DNA of 61,766 bases, taken from the NCBI GenBank assembly GCA_947631905.1, contig CANRND010000011.1, forward strand, positions 1-61,766, given 5' to 3'. The first letter of the stretch is position 1; each line of letters starts with the position of its first letter. Under the pieces are notes generated by a model, which did not search any database, was not told the DNA's origin, and saw nothing but the letters and a program-made list of their open reading frames with translations. Both the position numbers and the translations under genes were made by a program. The stretch comes from an uncultured Clostridia bacterium (GTDB lineage: Bacteria > Bacillota > Clostridia > Christensenellales > Borkfalkiaceae). Shown piece after piece: positions 24,114 to 32,806 of this stretch.

Positions 24114-26540
24114 ATGAGCAAATTGACAGGTCAGGAAGCACAACAGCTCATCAGCGGAAAACTTTCGCGCTATTTCGGCGTGATCCCCGCCGAGGCGAGC
24201 AGAGAACAGCTTTACAAAGCAGTGGTCATGAGCGTGAGAGACATCATGCTCGAAAAACGGCAGAAATTCCACCTCAAAACGAAAGCCGCCAAGGCGAAGC
24301 GCGTTTACTATCTCTGCATGGAATTTCTGATGGGACGTTCCCTGAAAAACAGCATCTACAATCTCGGCATCCGGAGCGCCGTTGAGGAAGCCTTGAAGCC
24401 CTATCACGTTTCTTTGGAGGAACTTTACGAAGAGGAACCCGACGCGGGCCTCGGGAATGGGGGACTTGGGCGGCTTGCCGCTTGCTTTATGGACGGTCTT
24501 GCCACGCAGGACTATCCCGCAATGGGCTTTTCCATCTGCTACCAATACGGGCTGTTCAAACAGAAGATCGTGGACGGCTGGCAGATCGAACTCCCCGACG
24601 TGTGGCTCCCGGGCGGCGAGTGCTGGCTCACCCAGCGCAGCGATAAACAGTTTATCGTCCGCTTCGACGGCGAGATCGAGGAGAAGTGGACGGATCACGG
24701 CATGGAGACCATCTACCGCAATGCGAAAGAGATCGAGGCGATCGCTTACGACATGATGGTTTCGGGCTATAATTCCGAGGCGGTGAGCGTACTCCGTCTG
24801 TGGCGCTCCCGTGCGGTGCAGAATTTCGACATGTTGCTCTTCTCACAGGGCAATTACGACGCCGTCATGCGGGACGACAGCGAAGCGGAACTCATCTCCA
24901 AAGTGCTTTACCCCTCCGACAACCACAACGAGGGCAAATCGCTCCGCTTGAAACAGCAATACTTCCTCGTCTCCGCCTCCCTTCAATGTATCGTCTCCGA
25001 CCATAAGCGCAGATACGGTTCGCTTTCGCTCCTGCCCGAGATGGCGGCGATCCACATCAACGACACGCACCCTGCGCTCGCCATCCCCGAACTTATGCGC
25101 ATTCTGGTGGACGACAATTTCTTTGACTGGGAGAGCGCGTGGAACATCACTACGGCGACCTGCGCCTATACGAACCACACGGTCATGGCGGAAGCGCTCG
25201 AAACGTGGGCGGAGGACCTCGTCGCGCGCAGGCTTCCGAGGATTTACTGCATCTTAAAAGAGATCAACCGCCGTTTCTGCGAGGGCCTTTGGAAGCGGTT
25301 CCCCGGCGATTGGAACAAGATCTCCCGCATGTCCATTCTTTCGCACAACGTGGTGCGGATGGCGAACTTGTGCGTCGTCGGCTCCCACAGCGTGAACGGC
25401 GTTTCCGAACTTCACAGCCGTATCATCAAGGAAAGCATTTTCCATGATTTCTATGAATATACGCCCGAGAAATTCGGCAACGTCACCAACGGGATCGCGC
25501 ACAGGCGCTGGCTCAACCAGTCTAACCCCGAGCTTTGCAAACTGCTCAACGAGTGCATCGGGGACGGCTATGCAAGGGACGCGGCAAAACTTGCCGACTT
25601 CAAAAAGTTCGAAAACGATGAGAGCGTTTTGAAGAGGCTCGACGAGATCAAGCGGATCAAAAAAGTCCAGCTTGCAGAGTACGCCAAAAAGTATCAAGGC
25701 CTCGATCTCGATCCCGACACGGTGTTCGACGTACAGGCGAAACGCATGCACGAATACAAGCGCCAGCTTCTCAACGCGCTCCACATCATTGCGGAATACA
25801 ACGCCCTGCGCGAAGATCCCAACATGGACTATCTGCCCAAGACGTATATTTTCGGCGCAAAGGCGGCGGCGGGATACGACATGGCGAAGCAGATTATGAA
25901 GCTGATCTGCTTCCTCTCCGAGGACATCCGCAAGAACCCCGCCGTCAACAAAAAGCTCAACGTTGTCTATCTCGAAAACTACAACGTGACGATGAGCGAA
26001 AAGCTCATGCCCGCTTCCGAGATCTCCGAACAGATTTCCCTTGCGGGGAAAGAGGCGAGCGGAACGGGCAACATGAAGTTCATGATCAACGGCGCGCTCA
26101 CGATCGGCACGCTCGACGGTGCGAATGTGGAGATGGCGGAGCGCGTCGGGGCGGAAAATATCTACATTTTCGGTTTAAAATCGGAAGAAGTGGATGAAAT
26201 TTGGCGGAGCGGTTATAATTCAAGCGCGTATTACAACAAAGACTCCGGGATGCGCCGCGTCATTGAATCGCTCATTGTCGGCTTCAACGGTTGCTCCTTT
26301 GCCGAAATCGCCAACTATCTCCTGCGCCGTTCCCCCGTGGCGGACCCCTATATGTGCCTTGCGGACTATGAATCCTATACCAAGACGCAAAGCGTGATGT
26401 CCGAACTCTACAAGAACAATAAGACGGAGTGGAACAGGAAATCGCTCAACAATATTGCCGCGGCGGGATATTTCTCCGCCGACAGAAGCATCCGCGACTA
26501 CGCAAACAATATCTGGAACTTAAAAGCGCTCAAAAAGTGA
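24114..26540 (+). CDS. glgP: Glycogen/maltodextrin phosphorylase (GT35)
   Basis: Phosphorolytic release of glucose-1-phosphate from glycogen. 808 residues, full length. Signatures: GNGGLGRLAACFMDG near residue 119, THPALAIPELMRIL, and the pyridoxal-phosphate lysine K655 in EASGTGNMKFMING. The N-terminal phosphorylase regulatory sites of animal enzymes are absent, as usual in bacteria. 24 bp after glgA with a CGGAG site. Having synthesis and breakdown genes in one transcript implies control at the enzyme level. Confidence 0.95.
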   Translation: MSKLTGQEAQQLISGKLSRYFGVIPAEASREQLYKAVVMSVRDIMLEKRQKFHLKTKAAKAKRVYYLCMEFLMGRSLKNSIYNLGIRSAVEEALKPYHVSLEELYEEEPDAGLGNGGLGRLAACFMDGLATQDYPAMGFSICYQYGLFKQKIVDGWQIELPDVWLPGGECWLTQRSDKQFIVRFDGEIEEKWTDHGMETIYRNAKEIEAIAYDMMVSGYNSEAVSVLRLWRSRAVQNFDMLLFSQGNYDAVMRDDSEAELISKVLYPSDNHNEGKSLRLKQQYFLVSASLQCIVSDHKRRYGSLSLLPEMAAIHINDTHPALAIPELMRILVDDNFFDWESAWNITTATCAYTNHTVMAEALETWAEDLVARRLPRIYCILKEINRRFCEGLWKRFPGDWNKISRMSILSHNVVRMANLCVVGSHSVNGVSELHSRIIKESIFHDFYEYTPEKFGNVTNGIAHRRWLNQSNPELCKLLNECIGDGYARDAAKLADFKKFENDESVLKRLDEIKRIKKVQLAEYAKKYQGLDLDPDTVFDVQAKRMHEYKRQLLNALHIIAEYNALREDPNMDYLPKTYIFGAKAAAGYDMAKQIMKLICFLSEDIRKNPAVNKKLNVVYLENYNVTMSEKLMPASEISEQISLAGKEASGTGNMKFMINGALTIGTLDGANVEMAERVGAENIYIFGLKSEEVDEIWRSGYNSSAYYNKDSGMRRVIESLIVGFNGCSFAEIANYLLRRSPVADPYMCLADYESYTKTQSVMSELYKNNKTEWNRKSLNNIAAAGYFSADRSIRDYANNIWNLKALKK

Positions 26541-26544
26541 TACG

Positions 26545-28362
26545 ATGATATACTTTGACCCCACAGACAGGGCGTGCAAAAACCCCGTGGGCGCATTTGC
26601 CCGCGGAAAAGACTTAACGCTTGCGATATATTGCACAACGGGCGGAGAAGATACCTTCTCCGCCGAATCTTGTGTTCTCGTCCTGCACCGCGACGGTTGC
26701 GGGGAGGAAGAATTTCCCATGCTTCGCACGGAGTACGGCTTTTCGCTCACGTTGCGCTTTTCCGAAACGGGGCTTTATTACTATCATTTCCGCATGGGCG
26801 CGTTCCGCTTCGGTTGCGGGCGGCTGAGAAGAGGGGAGTTCCGCGCGGAGAAAGAATGGCAGATCACCGTCTTCCGGGAAGATTATCACACGCCCGAATG
26901 GTTCAAAGGCGGCGTGATGTATCAGATCTTTCCCGACCGCTTTGCAAAGAGCGGCGACTGCCCGCCCGCGGGCGAACATAAAATTTTGCGGCGGTGGGGG
27001 GATCAACCGTACTTCCGCCCCAACGAGTTCGGGCAGATCCTCAATAACGACTTTTTCGGCGGGAATCTGAATGGGATCCGCGAAAAGCTCGGGTATCTCA
27101 AAAGCCTCGGCGTAACCGCTTTGTACCTCAATCCCATTTTCGAGGCCTTTTCCAACCACCGTTACGATACGGGCGACTATATGAAAATCGACCGTTTGCT
27201 GGGTACGGTGGGGGACTTTGACGCGCTCATCGGGGAAGCGGGGGAGCAGGGGATCAAAATCATTCTCGACGGCGTGTTCAACCATACGGGCGCGGACAGC
27301 CGCTATTTCAATCTCTACGGAAGATACCCTACCGTCGGCGCATACCAGTCGGAGAACTCCCCCTATGCCGGTTGGTACCGCTTCCACCCCTTCCCCGACC
27401 AGTACGACTGTTGGTGGGGGATCCGCACCCTTCCCGCCGTCAACGAAAGCTCCGAAGAATATCAAAATTTTATTCTCGGCGAGAACGGCGTTCTCAAAAC
27501 CTGGCTCCGCCACGGGATTGGCGGCTGGCGGCTGGACGTGGCGGACGAACTGCCCGACTTCTTTTTGAAAAAGCTCAGAGCCGCGGTAAAGGAAGAAGCC
27601 TCCGACGCGCTCATTTTGGGCGAAGTTTGGGAGGACGCTTCCGAAAAGATCTCCTACGGGGTGCGGCGGGAGTATTTTCAGGGCGAGGAACTCGACGGCG
27701 TGATGAACTATCCGCTGAAAAACGCCATCATTTCGTTTGTGACGACGGGAAGCGCCGAACAGCTCCGTGAGACGATCTTCATGCTGATCGACAACTATCC
27801 GCCCGAAGCGCTCCATTCCCTCATGAATATTCTCGGCACGCACGATACGGCGCGCATCTTGACCGTCCTCGGCGGAAAAGAATGTTGCGGCAAAGAAGAG
27901 ATGGCATCGGCAAAACTATCCTACGAAGAACACGCCCGCGCCCGCGAATTGCTCAAAATTGCGGCGGTTCTGCAATATACGCTTCCCGGCGTCCCCTGCC
28001 TCTATTACGGCGATGAAAACGGCATGGAAGGCTATACCGACCCGTTCTGCCGTGCTTGCTACGATTGGGAACATCCCGACACCGAACTGAATGAGTTTTA
28101 CCGCCGCTTGGGCAGACTCAGAAGCGGCGAACTGAAAGCGGCGTTCCGCGCGGGAGAATACGAAGAGATCTTTGCGGACCGCTCCTGCATTCTTTATGCG
28201 AGGAAAGCGGGCGACTGCAAGGCCTACATCTTTGTGAACCGCTCGGCAAACGAATATATCGTAAAGTTCGCAGGCGGCTATCGGGAATATTTCAGCGGAG
28301 AAGTTTATCAAGAGAAATTTCTCATTAAGCCGTATTCCTACGGCGTATTGAGCAAGATTTGA
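26545..28362 (+). CDS. GH13 alpha-amylase family enzyme (neopullulanase/cyclomaltodextrinase-like)
   Basis: 605-residue glucan hydrolase without a signal peptide, so it acts on cytosolic dextrins. A short N-terminal beta module (1-115) precedes the barrel, which opens VMYQIFPDRF. Catalytic residues: nucleophile D331 in GWRLDVADE, acid/base E360 in LGEVWED, and D434 in GTHDTAR. GVFNHTG and YYGDENGMEGYTDP are typical of the neopullulanase group. It lies 4 bp after glgP and closes the glycogen operon. Exact specificity is uncertain. A palindromic repeat begins one base after its stop. Confidence 0.9.
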   Translation: MIYFDPTDRACKNPVGAFARGKDLTLAIYCTTGGEDTFSAESCVLVLHRDGCGEEEFPMLRTEYGFSLTLRFSETGLYYYHFRMGAFRFGCGRLRRGEFRAEKEWQITVFREDYHTPEWFKGGVMYQIFPDRFAKSGDCPPAGEHKILRRWGDQPYFRPNEFGQILNNDFFGGNLNGIREKLGYLKSLGVTALYLNPIFEAFSNHRYDTGDYMKIDRLLGTVGDFDALIGEAGEQGIKIILDGVFNHTGADSRYFNLYGRYPTVGAYQSENSPYAGWYRFHPFPDQYDCWWGIRTLPAVNESSEEYQNFILGENGVLKTWLRHGIGGWRLDVADELPDFFLKKLRAAVKEEASDALILGEVWEDASEKISYGVRREYFQGEELDGVMNYPLKNAIISFVTTGSAEQLRETIFMLIDNYPPEALHSLMNILGTHDTARILTVLGGKECCGKEEMASAKLSYEEHARARELLKIAAVLQYTLPGVPCLYYGDENGMEGYTDPFCRACYDWEHPDTELNEFYRRLGRLRSGELKAAFRAGEYEEIFADRSCILYARKAGDCKAYIFVNRSANEYIVKFAGGYREYFSGEVYQEKFLIKPYSYGVLSKI

Positions 28363-28363
28363 G

Positions 28364-28385
28364 TATTATGTCTGACATAGTACGC
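28364..28385 (+). repeat. Palindromic repeat copy R4 (after the GH13 stop)
   Basis: Contains the perfect 13-bp palindrome TATGTCTGACATA (28367-28379) followed by GTACGC. It starts one base after the TGA. Confidence 0.75.
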
Positions 28386-28749
28386 AATATACAGTAAAAA
28401 GCCGCCATAGCGTTTCGAATAGCAAAAACGCCGCAGAATTGCGGGATATGCGCCGCGGTTTGCGGCGAAAATCCAAAAAATCCGCGCAAAATCAGTTCAA
28501 GAACACAGCAAAATCGTTTAAAAACGCAAAAAATGCGCCGTGCTGTGGATTTCCGTCAGTTTTATCAAGACCGCCGCGCAAAACCGTTTATGGGCAGTAG
28601 ATTGACGATTTTCCCCCCAAAACGGCGTTTTTAACCCCTATCTCTTCGTAAAATTAGCCTTTTGCGAATAGTTTGATGTGTCGTGTGGTCGCTTTTTTCT
28701 CTCCCCCCGTAGGTTGGGGGATATATTTTTCTTTTAACTATTCGTAAAA
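28386..28749. other. Non-coding interval before the recombinase gene
   Basis: No gene is seen in about 360 bp. Contents: a CCCCCC/GGGGG hairpin at 28703-28720 followed by TATATTTTT, a direct repeat TTCGTAAAATT (28645-28655 and 28741-28751), and an inverted pair CGAATAGTT (28665-28673) / AACTATTCG (28736-28744). The last repeats abut the recombinase promoter. Confidence 0.6.
28703..28730 (+). terminator. Terminator-like hairpin downstream of the glycogen operon
   Basis: A CCCCCC/GGGGG stem with a 7-nt loop, then ATATATTTTT. Confidence 0.5.
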
Positions 28750-28778
28750 TTGACATCCCTCTCCCGATGTGCTATAAT
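28750..28778 (+). promoter_or_regulatory. Consensus promoter giving a leaderless recombinase mRNA
   Basis: TTGACA (28750-28755), a 17-bp spacer and TATAAT (28773-28778). Only six bases separate the -10 box from the ATG at 28785, so transcription should start at or within a base or two of the start codon. Confidence 0.8.
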
Positions 28779-28784
28779 AAGCTT

Positions 28785-29843
28785 ATGAAGCAAGAAAACT
28801 ACTATCAAGAACGGAATCTTAAAAATCTCGACCGCATCGACGGGCTTCTCGAAACGCTCCCCGCCTTTTGCGAGGATTTTCTGCGCGGCGTGGAAAACCG
28901 CACCAGCACGCTCACGCGGCTCAACTACTGTTACGATCTGCGCATCTTTTTCGACTTCCTCTGTAAAAAGAAATTCCGCGGCAAAGAGATGCGCGATCTC
29001 ACTCTCGAAGACATCGAGCGCGTGACCGATACCGATATGGAGATCTTTTTGAGCTATCTTTCCAATTATAAGTACGGCGATCGGCGACTCTCCTGCGACG
29101 AGCGCGCAAAAGCGCGCAAACTTTCCACAGTGCGTTCCCTCTTTAAGTACTTTTTCAACAAGGGCCTCATCGAGGTAAACAATACCGCAAAAGTCCCAAC
29201 CCCGAAACTGCACGAAAAAGAGATCATCCGTTTGGAGCGCGACGAGGTCTCCGCGATTTTGGACGTTGCCGAGGACGGGAGCGGTCTCCCCTCCCATGCC
29301 GACGGCTATCACGAAAAGACGAAAGTGCGCGATACCGCGATCCTGACCCTGTTTTTAGGGACGGGCATCCGTATCTCCGAGCTTGTCGGCTTAAACAACG
29401 AGAGCATCAATTTCAGCGACAACTCATTTTTGGTGACGCGCAAGGGCGGCAACCAGGCCATTTTGTATTTTTCCGAGGAAGTCGGTGACGCGCTCGCCGC
29501 CTATCTTGCGCAAAAGGAAGAAGATAAGCGGGTCCCGCAGGACGAACACGCCCTCTTTTTGTCCATGCAATACAAGCGCATTACCGTGCGGGCCGTCGAA
29601 AATTTGGTCAAAAAGTACGCCAAAATCGTCTCCCCTCTCAAAAAAATCACGCCGCACAAACTGCGTTCCACCTACGGCACGAACCTCTACCGCGAGACGG
29701 GAGATATTTATATCGTGGCGGACGTGTTGGGACATAAGGACGTGAATACGACGAGAAAGCACTATGCGGCGATCACCGAGGACCACCGCCGCTCGGTCGC
29801 CAACGCCGTAAAACTGCATAAAAAGGACGAAAATGACGAATAA
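28785..29843 (+). CDS. Tyrosine recombinase (XerC/XerD-like)
   Basis: 352-residue site-specific recombinase: an N-terminal SAM-like core-binding domain (about 24-130) and a C-terminal catalytic domain. The full catalytic set is present: R196 (GTGIRISEL), K220 candidate (TRKGG), H291 and R294 (HKLRSTYG), H317 (LGHKDV) and nucleophile Y327 (RKHYAAI). It could be a chromosome-dimer resolvase or a lone integrase; no phage or cassette genes adjoin. The ATG at 28785 lacks a ribosome site and sits 6 bp after the -10 box. It overlaps hflX by 11 bp, so the two are co-expressed. Confidence 0.88.
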   Translation: MKQENYYQERNLKNLDRIDGLLETLPAFCEDFLRGVENRTSTLTRLNYCYDLRIFFDFLCKKKFRGKEMRDLTLEDIERVTDTDMEIFLSYLSNYKYGDRRLSCDERAKARKLSTVRSLFKYFFNKGLIEVNNTAKVPTPKLHEKEIIRLERDEVSAILDVAEDGSGLPSHADGYHEKTKVRDTAILTLFLGTGIRISELVGLNNESINFSDNSFLVTRKGGNQAILYFSEEVGDALAAYLAQKEEDKRVPQDEHALFLSMQYKRITVRAVENLVKKYAKIVSPLKKITPHKLRSTYGTNLYRETGDIYIVADVLGHKDVNTTRKHYAAITEDHRRSVANAVKLHKKDENDE

Positions 29844-31065
29844 TTCGGTAAAAAAGGCGGAAATCGTTTATATTATTCAGCCAATCGAGCGCGAAAATTA
29901 TAAAATTCTGCATGAGGAGGCGGTTGCGCTCATCGAAAGCGCGGGCGCGGAATACGCAGGCACGATCTATCAGAATATCCGCACGGTCGATCCCGCTACC
30001 TACATCGGCGAGGGAAAGTTGCGGGAACTCAAAGAGCGCCTCGAAGGGCTGGAACTCACCGTTCTCTTCAACGGCGAGCTTTCCTCCTCCCAGACGCTCA
30101 ACATTTCCAATGCGCTCGACGGCAAAAAAGTGATCGACCGCACCACGCTCATTCTCGATATCTTCGCCTTGCGCGCCGAGAGCAGCGAGGGCAAACTGCA
30201 AGTGGAACTTGCGCAGCTCAAATATCTTTATCCCCGCCTCAAAGGAAAAGGCGAAGCGCTCTCCCGCCTCGGGGGCGGCATCGGGACGCGCGGTCCGGGC
30301 GAGACGCAGCTCGAAACAGACCGCCGCCATATCCGCGCGCGCATCCATTCTTTGGAAGAAAAGCTCAAAGATACCGAGCGCCGCCGCACCTTTCAGACGG
30401 AGCGCAGGAAGAAAGATAAGGTGATCACCGTCGCGCTCGTCGGCTACACCAATACGGGGAAGTCCACTCTCCTGAACGCTCTGACGGGTTCGGATGTTTT
30501 GACGAAAGACGCTCTGTTTGCCACGCTCGATCCCACTGCCCGCTCATTCGAGATCGAGGGCGTGCCGTTTCTGCTCGTCGACACCGTGGGTTTTCTGCAA
30601 AATTTGCCCCATCACCTCATCGAGGCATTCAAATCGACGCTTGAAAGCGCGGTCCATTGCGATTTGGCGCTCATTGTCTGCGACGCGGCGGGAGATTTCG
30701 AAACCCAGCTCTCCACAACCCTTGACACCTTAAAGGAAATGAATTTTTCTTCCCCCTATCTTGTCGTTATGAACAAATGCGATTTGGCGGAAGCGTCGCT
30801 TACGGACGCCCCGCGCGACGCCGTTTTGATCTCCGCAAAAGAAAAAAGAGGGCTTGATACCCTCAAAAAGCGCATTTTCGGGGCGCTGGAAGAGAAATTC
30901 GTCCGCACGACCCTCTTCGTTCCCTATACAGAAGAGAAAAAATTTTCGCCCCTGCGCCCGCTCTTCTTTGAGCAGTCGGTGAAATACACCGAAAACGGCA
31001 CGGAGATCGGGGCGGTCATTCCCGCGATCTACGCGGAGCAATTTCGGGATTTCCGCAAGATATAG
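29833..31065 (+). CDS. hflX: GTPase HflX
   Basis: Ribosome-associated GTPase that splits stalled ribosomes under stress in characterised bacteria. 410 residues. The N-terminal HflX domain has TYIGEGKLREL and the family stamp GGIGTRGPGETQLETDRR. The G domain has G1 GYTNTGKST (threonine where alanine is common), G3 DTVGFLQNLP and G4 NKCDLA. The ATG at 29833 lies inside the end of the recombinase gene. A palindromic repeat begins immediately after its TAG stop. Confidence 0.95.
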   Translation: MTNNSVKKAEIVYIIQPIERENYKILHEEAVALIESAGAEYAGTIYQNIRTVDPATYIGEGKLRELKERLEGLELTVLFNGELSSSQTLNISNALDGKKVIDRTTLILDIFALRAESSEGKLQVELAQLKYLYPRLKGKGEALSRLGGGIGTRGPGETQLETDRRHIRARIHSLEEKLKDTERRRTFQTERRKKDKVITVALVGYTNTGKSTLLNALTGSDVLTKDALFATLDPTARSFEIEGVPFLLVDTVGFLQNLPHHLIEAFKSTLESAVHCDLALIVCDAAGDFETQLSTTLDTLKEMNFSSPYLVVMNKCDLAEASLTDAPRDAVLISAKEKRGLDTLKKRIFGALEEKFVRTTLFVPYTEEKKFSPLRPLFFEQSVKYTENGTEIGAVIPAIYAEQFRDFRKI

Positions 31066-31088
31066 TTATTATGTCAGACATAGTACGC
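31066..31088 (+). repeat. Palindromic repeat copy R5 (after the hflX stop)
   Basis: The perfect palindrome TATGTCAGACATA (31070-31082) followed by GTACGC. It directly follows the hflX stop and its last base is the first base of the convergent gene's stop codon. Confidence 0.75.
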
Positions 31089-31273
31089 TATTTCTTGTGG
31101 TACTCGTCGGGATCGGTGTAAATTTTATCGATCTTGATCGTGGCAAATTCTTTGATTTCAAGGCACTTTCCGCAGTTGTCGCAGATCTTGTTGGGGTCGA
31201 GGTCGCACACCTCGCACTCCAAACAGCCGTCGCATTCCTTTGTTTCGTCCAAAACGCACATCTTGGTTTCCAT
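31088..31273 (-). CDS. Eight-cysteine mini-protein
   Basis: 61 residues with cysteines at 6, 14, 17, 20, 23, 31, 34 and 37: a CxxCxxCxxC run followed by a CxxCxxC run, then an acidic/basic tail. The spacing suggests metal or Fe-S binding, but no known ferredoxin pattern fits exactly. Similar small Cys-rich proteins occur in Clostridia by my recollection, without an assigned role. An AAAGGGGAA ribosome site and a TTGTTT-17-TATAAT promoter (31325-31297) support expression. It is divergent from lexA and convergent with hflX. Confidence 0.7.
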   Translation of the reverse strand: METKMCVLDETKECDGCLECEVCDLDPNKICDNCGKCLEIKEFATIKIDKIYTDPDEYHKK

Positions 31274-31296
31274 GCTCTGTTCCCCTTTCCTTATTT

Positions 31297-31325
31297 ATTA
31301 TAATGCTTCTTTCTTGAAAAAACAA
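31297..31325 (-). promoter_or_regulatory. Promoter of the eight-cysteine gene
   Basis: Minus-strand TTGTTT (31325-31320), a 17-bp spacer and TATAAT (31302-31297), 23 bp before the start. Confidence 0.65.
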
Positions 31326-31357
31326 GAAAATTTTTGCAAAAATTTTCCAAAAACATA

Positions 31358-31369
31358 GAACGTTTGTTT
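31358..31369. promoter_or_regulatory. Candidate LexA box
   Basis: GAACGTTTGTTT matches the Gram-positive LexA operator pattern GAAC-N4-GTTC with one mismatch and overlaps the lexA -35 region, as expected for autorepression. Confidence 0.5.
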
Positions 31370-31396
31370 GCAATATTTTTTCAGACGTGATATAAT
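31368..31396 (+). promoter_or_regulatory. lexA promoter
   Basis: TTGCAA (31368-31373), a 17-bp spacer and TATAAT (31391-31396), 18 bp before the start. Confidence 0.75.
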
Positions 31397-31414
31397 ACCC
31401 GTGGAGGTGAAAAA

Positions 31415-32020
31415 ATGATCGATCAAAAGAAGCTCGAAGAGGTCGTAAGGTATATCGACCGCTATTGCGATGAGAACGGGTTTCCCCCCACGGTGCGCGA
31501 CATGTGCAGGGACCTCGGGATCAAGTCCACCGCGACGGCGTATAGCTACATCAACCGTCTGCGCGAACAAGGGTATCTCAACAAGGCGGACAACAAAAAG
31601 CGTGCCGTCTCTGTGCGCAGTACCTCTGTCGTAAAGGCTCCCCTCATCGGTACCGTTACCGCGGGCCAACCCATTTTGGCGCAGGAAAATTTTGAAGAAA
31701 TGTATCCCCTGCCCGCCGCGGAGTTTCAGGGCGACGATCTCTTTCTCCTCCGGGTGAGCGGCGAGAGCATGATTGAAGCGGGAATTTTCGACGGCGATAA
31801 AGTGGTCGTCAAAAAGCAGGACATGGCCGAGAACGGCGACATTGTGGTGGCGCTGTTTAACGACGGTGTGGACGAGGGCGCCACGGTCAAGCGGTTCTTC
31901 CGCCGCGACGGAAAGATTATTCTTCACCCCGAAAACGAAAAACTCAGCGATTTCGTCCTCGATGAGACGAGCGGCGTCCAGATTTTGGGCAAAGTCGTGG
32001 GACTTTTGAGAAGTTATTGA
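31415..32020 (+). CDS. lexA: SOS repressor LexA
   Basis: Represses DNA-damage genes until RecA-stimulated self-cleavage. 201 residues. A winged HTH spans about 1-68 (PPTVRDMCRDLGIKSTATAY). The scissile bond is A83-G84 in GTVTAGQP, and the catalytic dyad is S118 in SGESMIEAG and K159 in ATVKRFF. GGAGGTG precedes the ATG. A LexA-box-like sequence overlaps its promoter. A strong terminator follows. Confidence 0.95.
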   Translation: MIDQKKLEEVVRYIDRYCDENGFPPTVRDMCRDLGIKSTATAYSYINRLREQGYLNKADNKKRAVSVRSTSVVKAPLIGTVTAGQPILAQENFEEMYPLPAAEFQGDDLFLLRVSGESMIEAGIFDGDKVVVKKQDMAENGDIVVALFNDGVDEGATVKRFFRRDGKIILHPENEKLSDFVLDETSGVQILGKVVGLLRSY

Positions 32021-32037
32021 TGTGTTTTGTTAGGATA

Positions 32038-32075
32038 AAAGCGCCGCCGCGGGCAGTTGCCCGCGGCGGCGCTTT
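32038..32075. terminator. Strong GC-rich terminator
   Basis: AAAGCGCCGCCGCGGGC pairs with its complement, with a T run downstream. It serves lexA and may also stop minus-strand transcription from rluB. Confidence 0.85.
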
Positions 32076-32083
32076 CCTATTTC

Positions 32084-32788
32084 TTATAAATTTTGTAAGT
32101 AAAAGACTTCCTCCTGGGAGAGCTTGCGGCAGGCGCCGCGGTCGAGGCCGCTCAACGTCAGCTCCCCTATCTTGATCCGTTTGAGGAAATCCACGTGGCT
32201 CCCCACCGCCTCGAACATGCGCCTGATTTCGCGGTTTTTGCCCTCGGTCAGCGTGACGTGGAGCTTCGTGAACGCCTTGTCCGTTTCGATGACGGTCACC
32301 TTGCACTTGCCCGTCATCACCCCTTTTTCGATCTCCACCCCCGTGCGCAGACGGTTGAGCGCGGTCTGCGGCAGAGTTCCCTCCACCCGCACGAGATAGG
32401 TCTTCGGGATCTCGCTCTGCGGCGCGGTCAAGCGGTAGGCAAGATCGCCGTCGTTTGTCAGAATGAGCAGTCCCTCCGAGGCATAGTCGAGCCGCCCCAC
32501 GGGGAATACCCGCCCCGCGCCCGCGGGAAGCAGGTCGAGAACGGTCTTTCTGCCCTTGTCGTCTTTGACGGTGCAGACGTATCCTTTCGGTTTATTCAAA
32601 AGATAATATTCGAACTTGACTTTGTGGGAGAGAATTTTGCCGTCGAGCGTCACGACGTCGGAGGGCGAAACGTCGTCCCCCGCCTTTGCCGTTTTGCCGT
32701 TGACGGCCACTCTGCCCGCGGAAATGAGTTCGTCCGCGCCTCTGCGCGAAGCGACGCCCTGTTCCGCCAAGAATTTGTTGATCCGCAT
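32084..32788 (-). CDS. rluB: 23S rRNA pseudouridine synthase, RluB/RsuA family
   Basis: Isomerises uridine in large-subunit rRNA. 234 residues: an N-terminal S4 domain (MRINKFLAEQGVASRRGADE) and an RsuA-type catalytic domain with the aspartate D101 in VGRLDYASEGLL. KTYLVRVEG and EGKNREIRRMF are family motifs. It is the last gene of the minus-strand unit DUF2953-ytfJ-dacB-rluB and lies 18 bp after dacB. The same association is seen in Firmicutes. Confidence 0.93.
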   Translation of the reverse strand: MRINKFLAEQGVASRRGADELISAGRVAVNGKTAKAGDDVSPSDVVTLDGKILSHKVKFEYYLLNKPKGYVCTVKDDKGRKTVLDLLPAGAGRVFPVGRLDYASEGLLILTNDGDLAYRLTAPQSEIPKTYLVRVEGTLPQTALNRLRTGVEIEKGVMTGKCKVTVIETDKAFTKLHVTLTEGKNREIRRMFEAVGSHVDFLKRIKIGELTLSGLDRGACRKLSQEEVFYLQNL

Positions 32789-32806
32789 GTAAGTACCTCT
32801 TTCAAC

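Noticed and set aside
16930-32030. Recurring TTGATGTGT after several stop codons (about 16936, 28672, 32015)
   Set aside because: Only nine bases shared, no common structure, and three occurrences in 62 kb of biased composition is not compelling.
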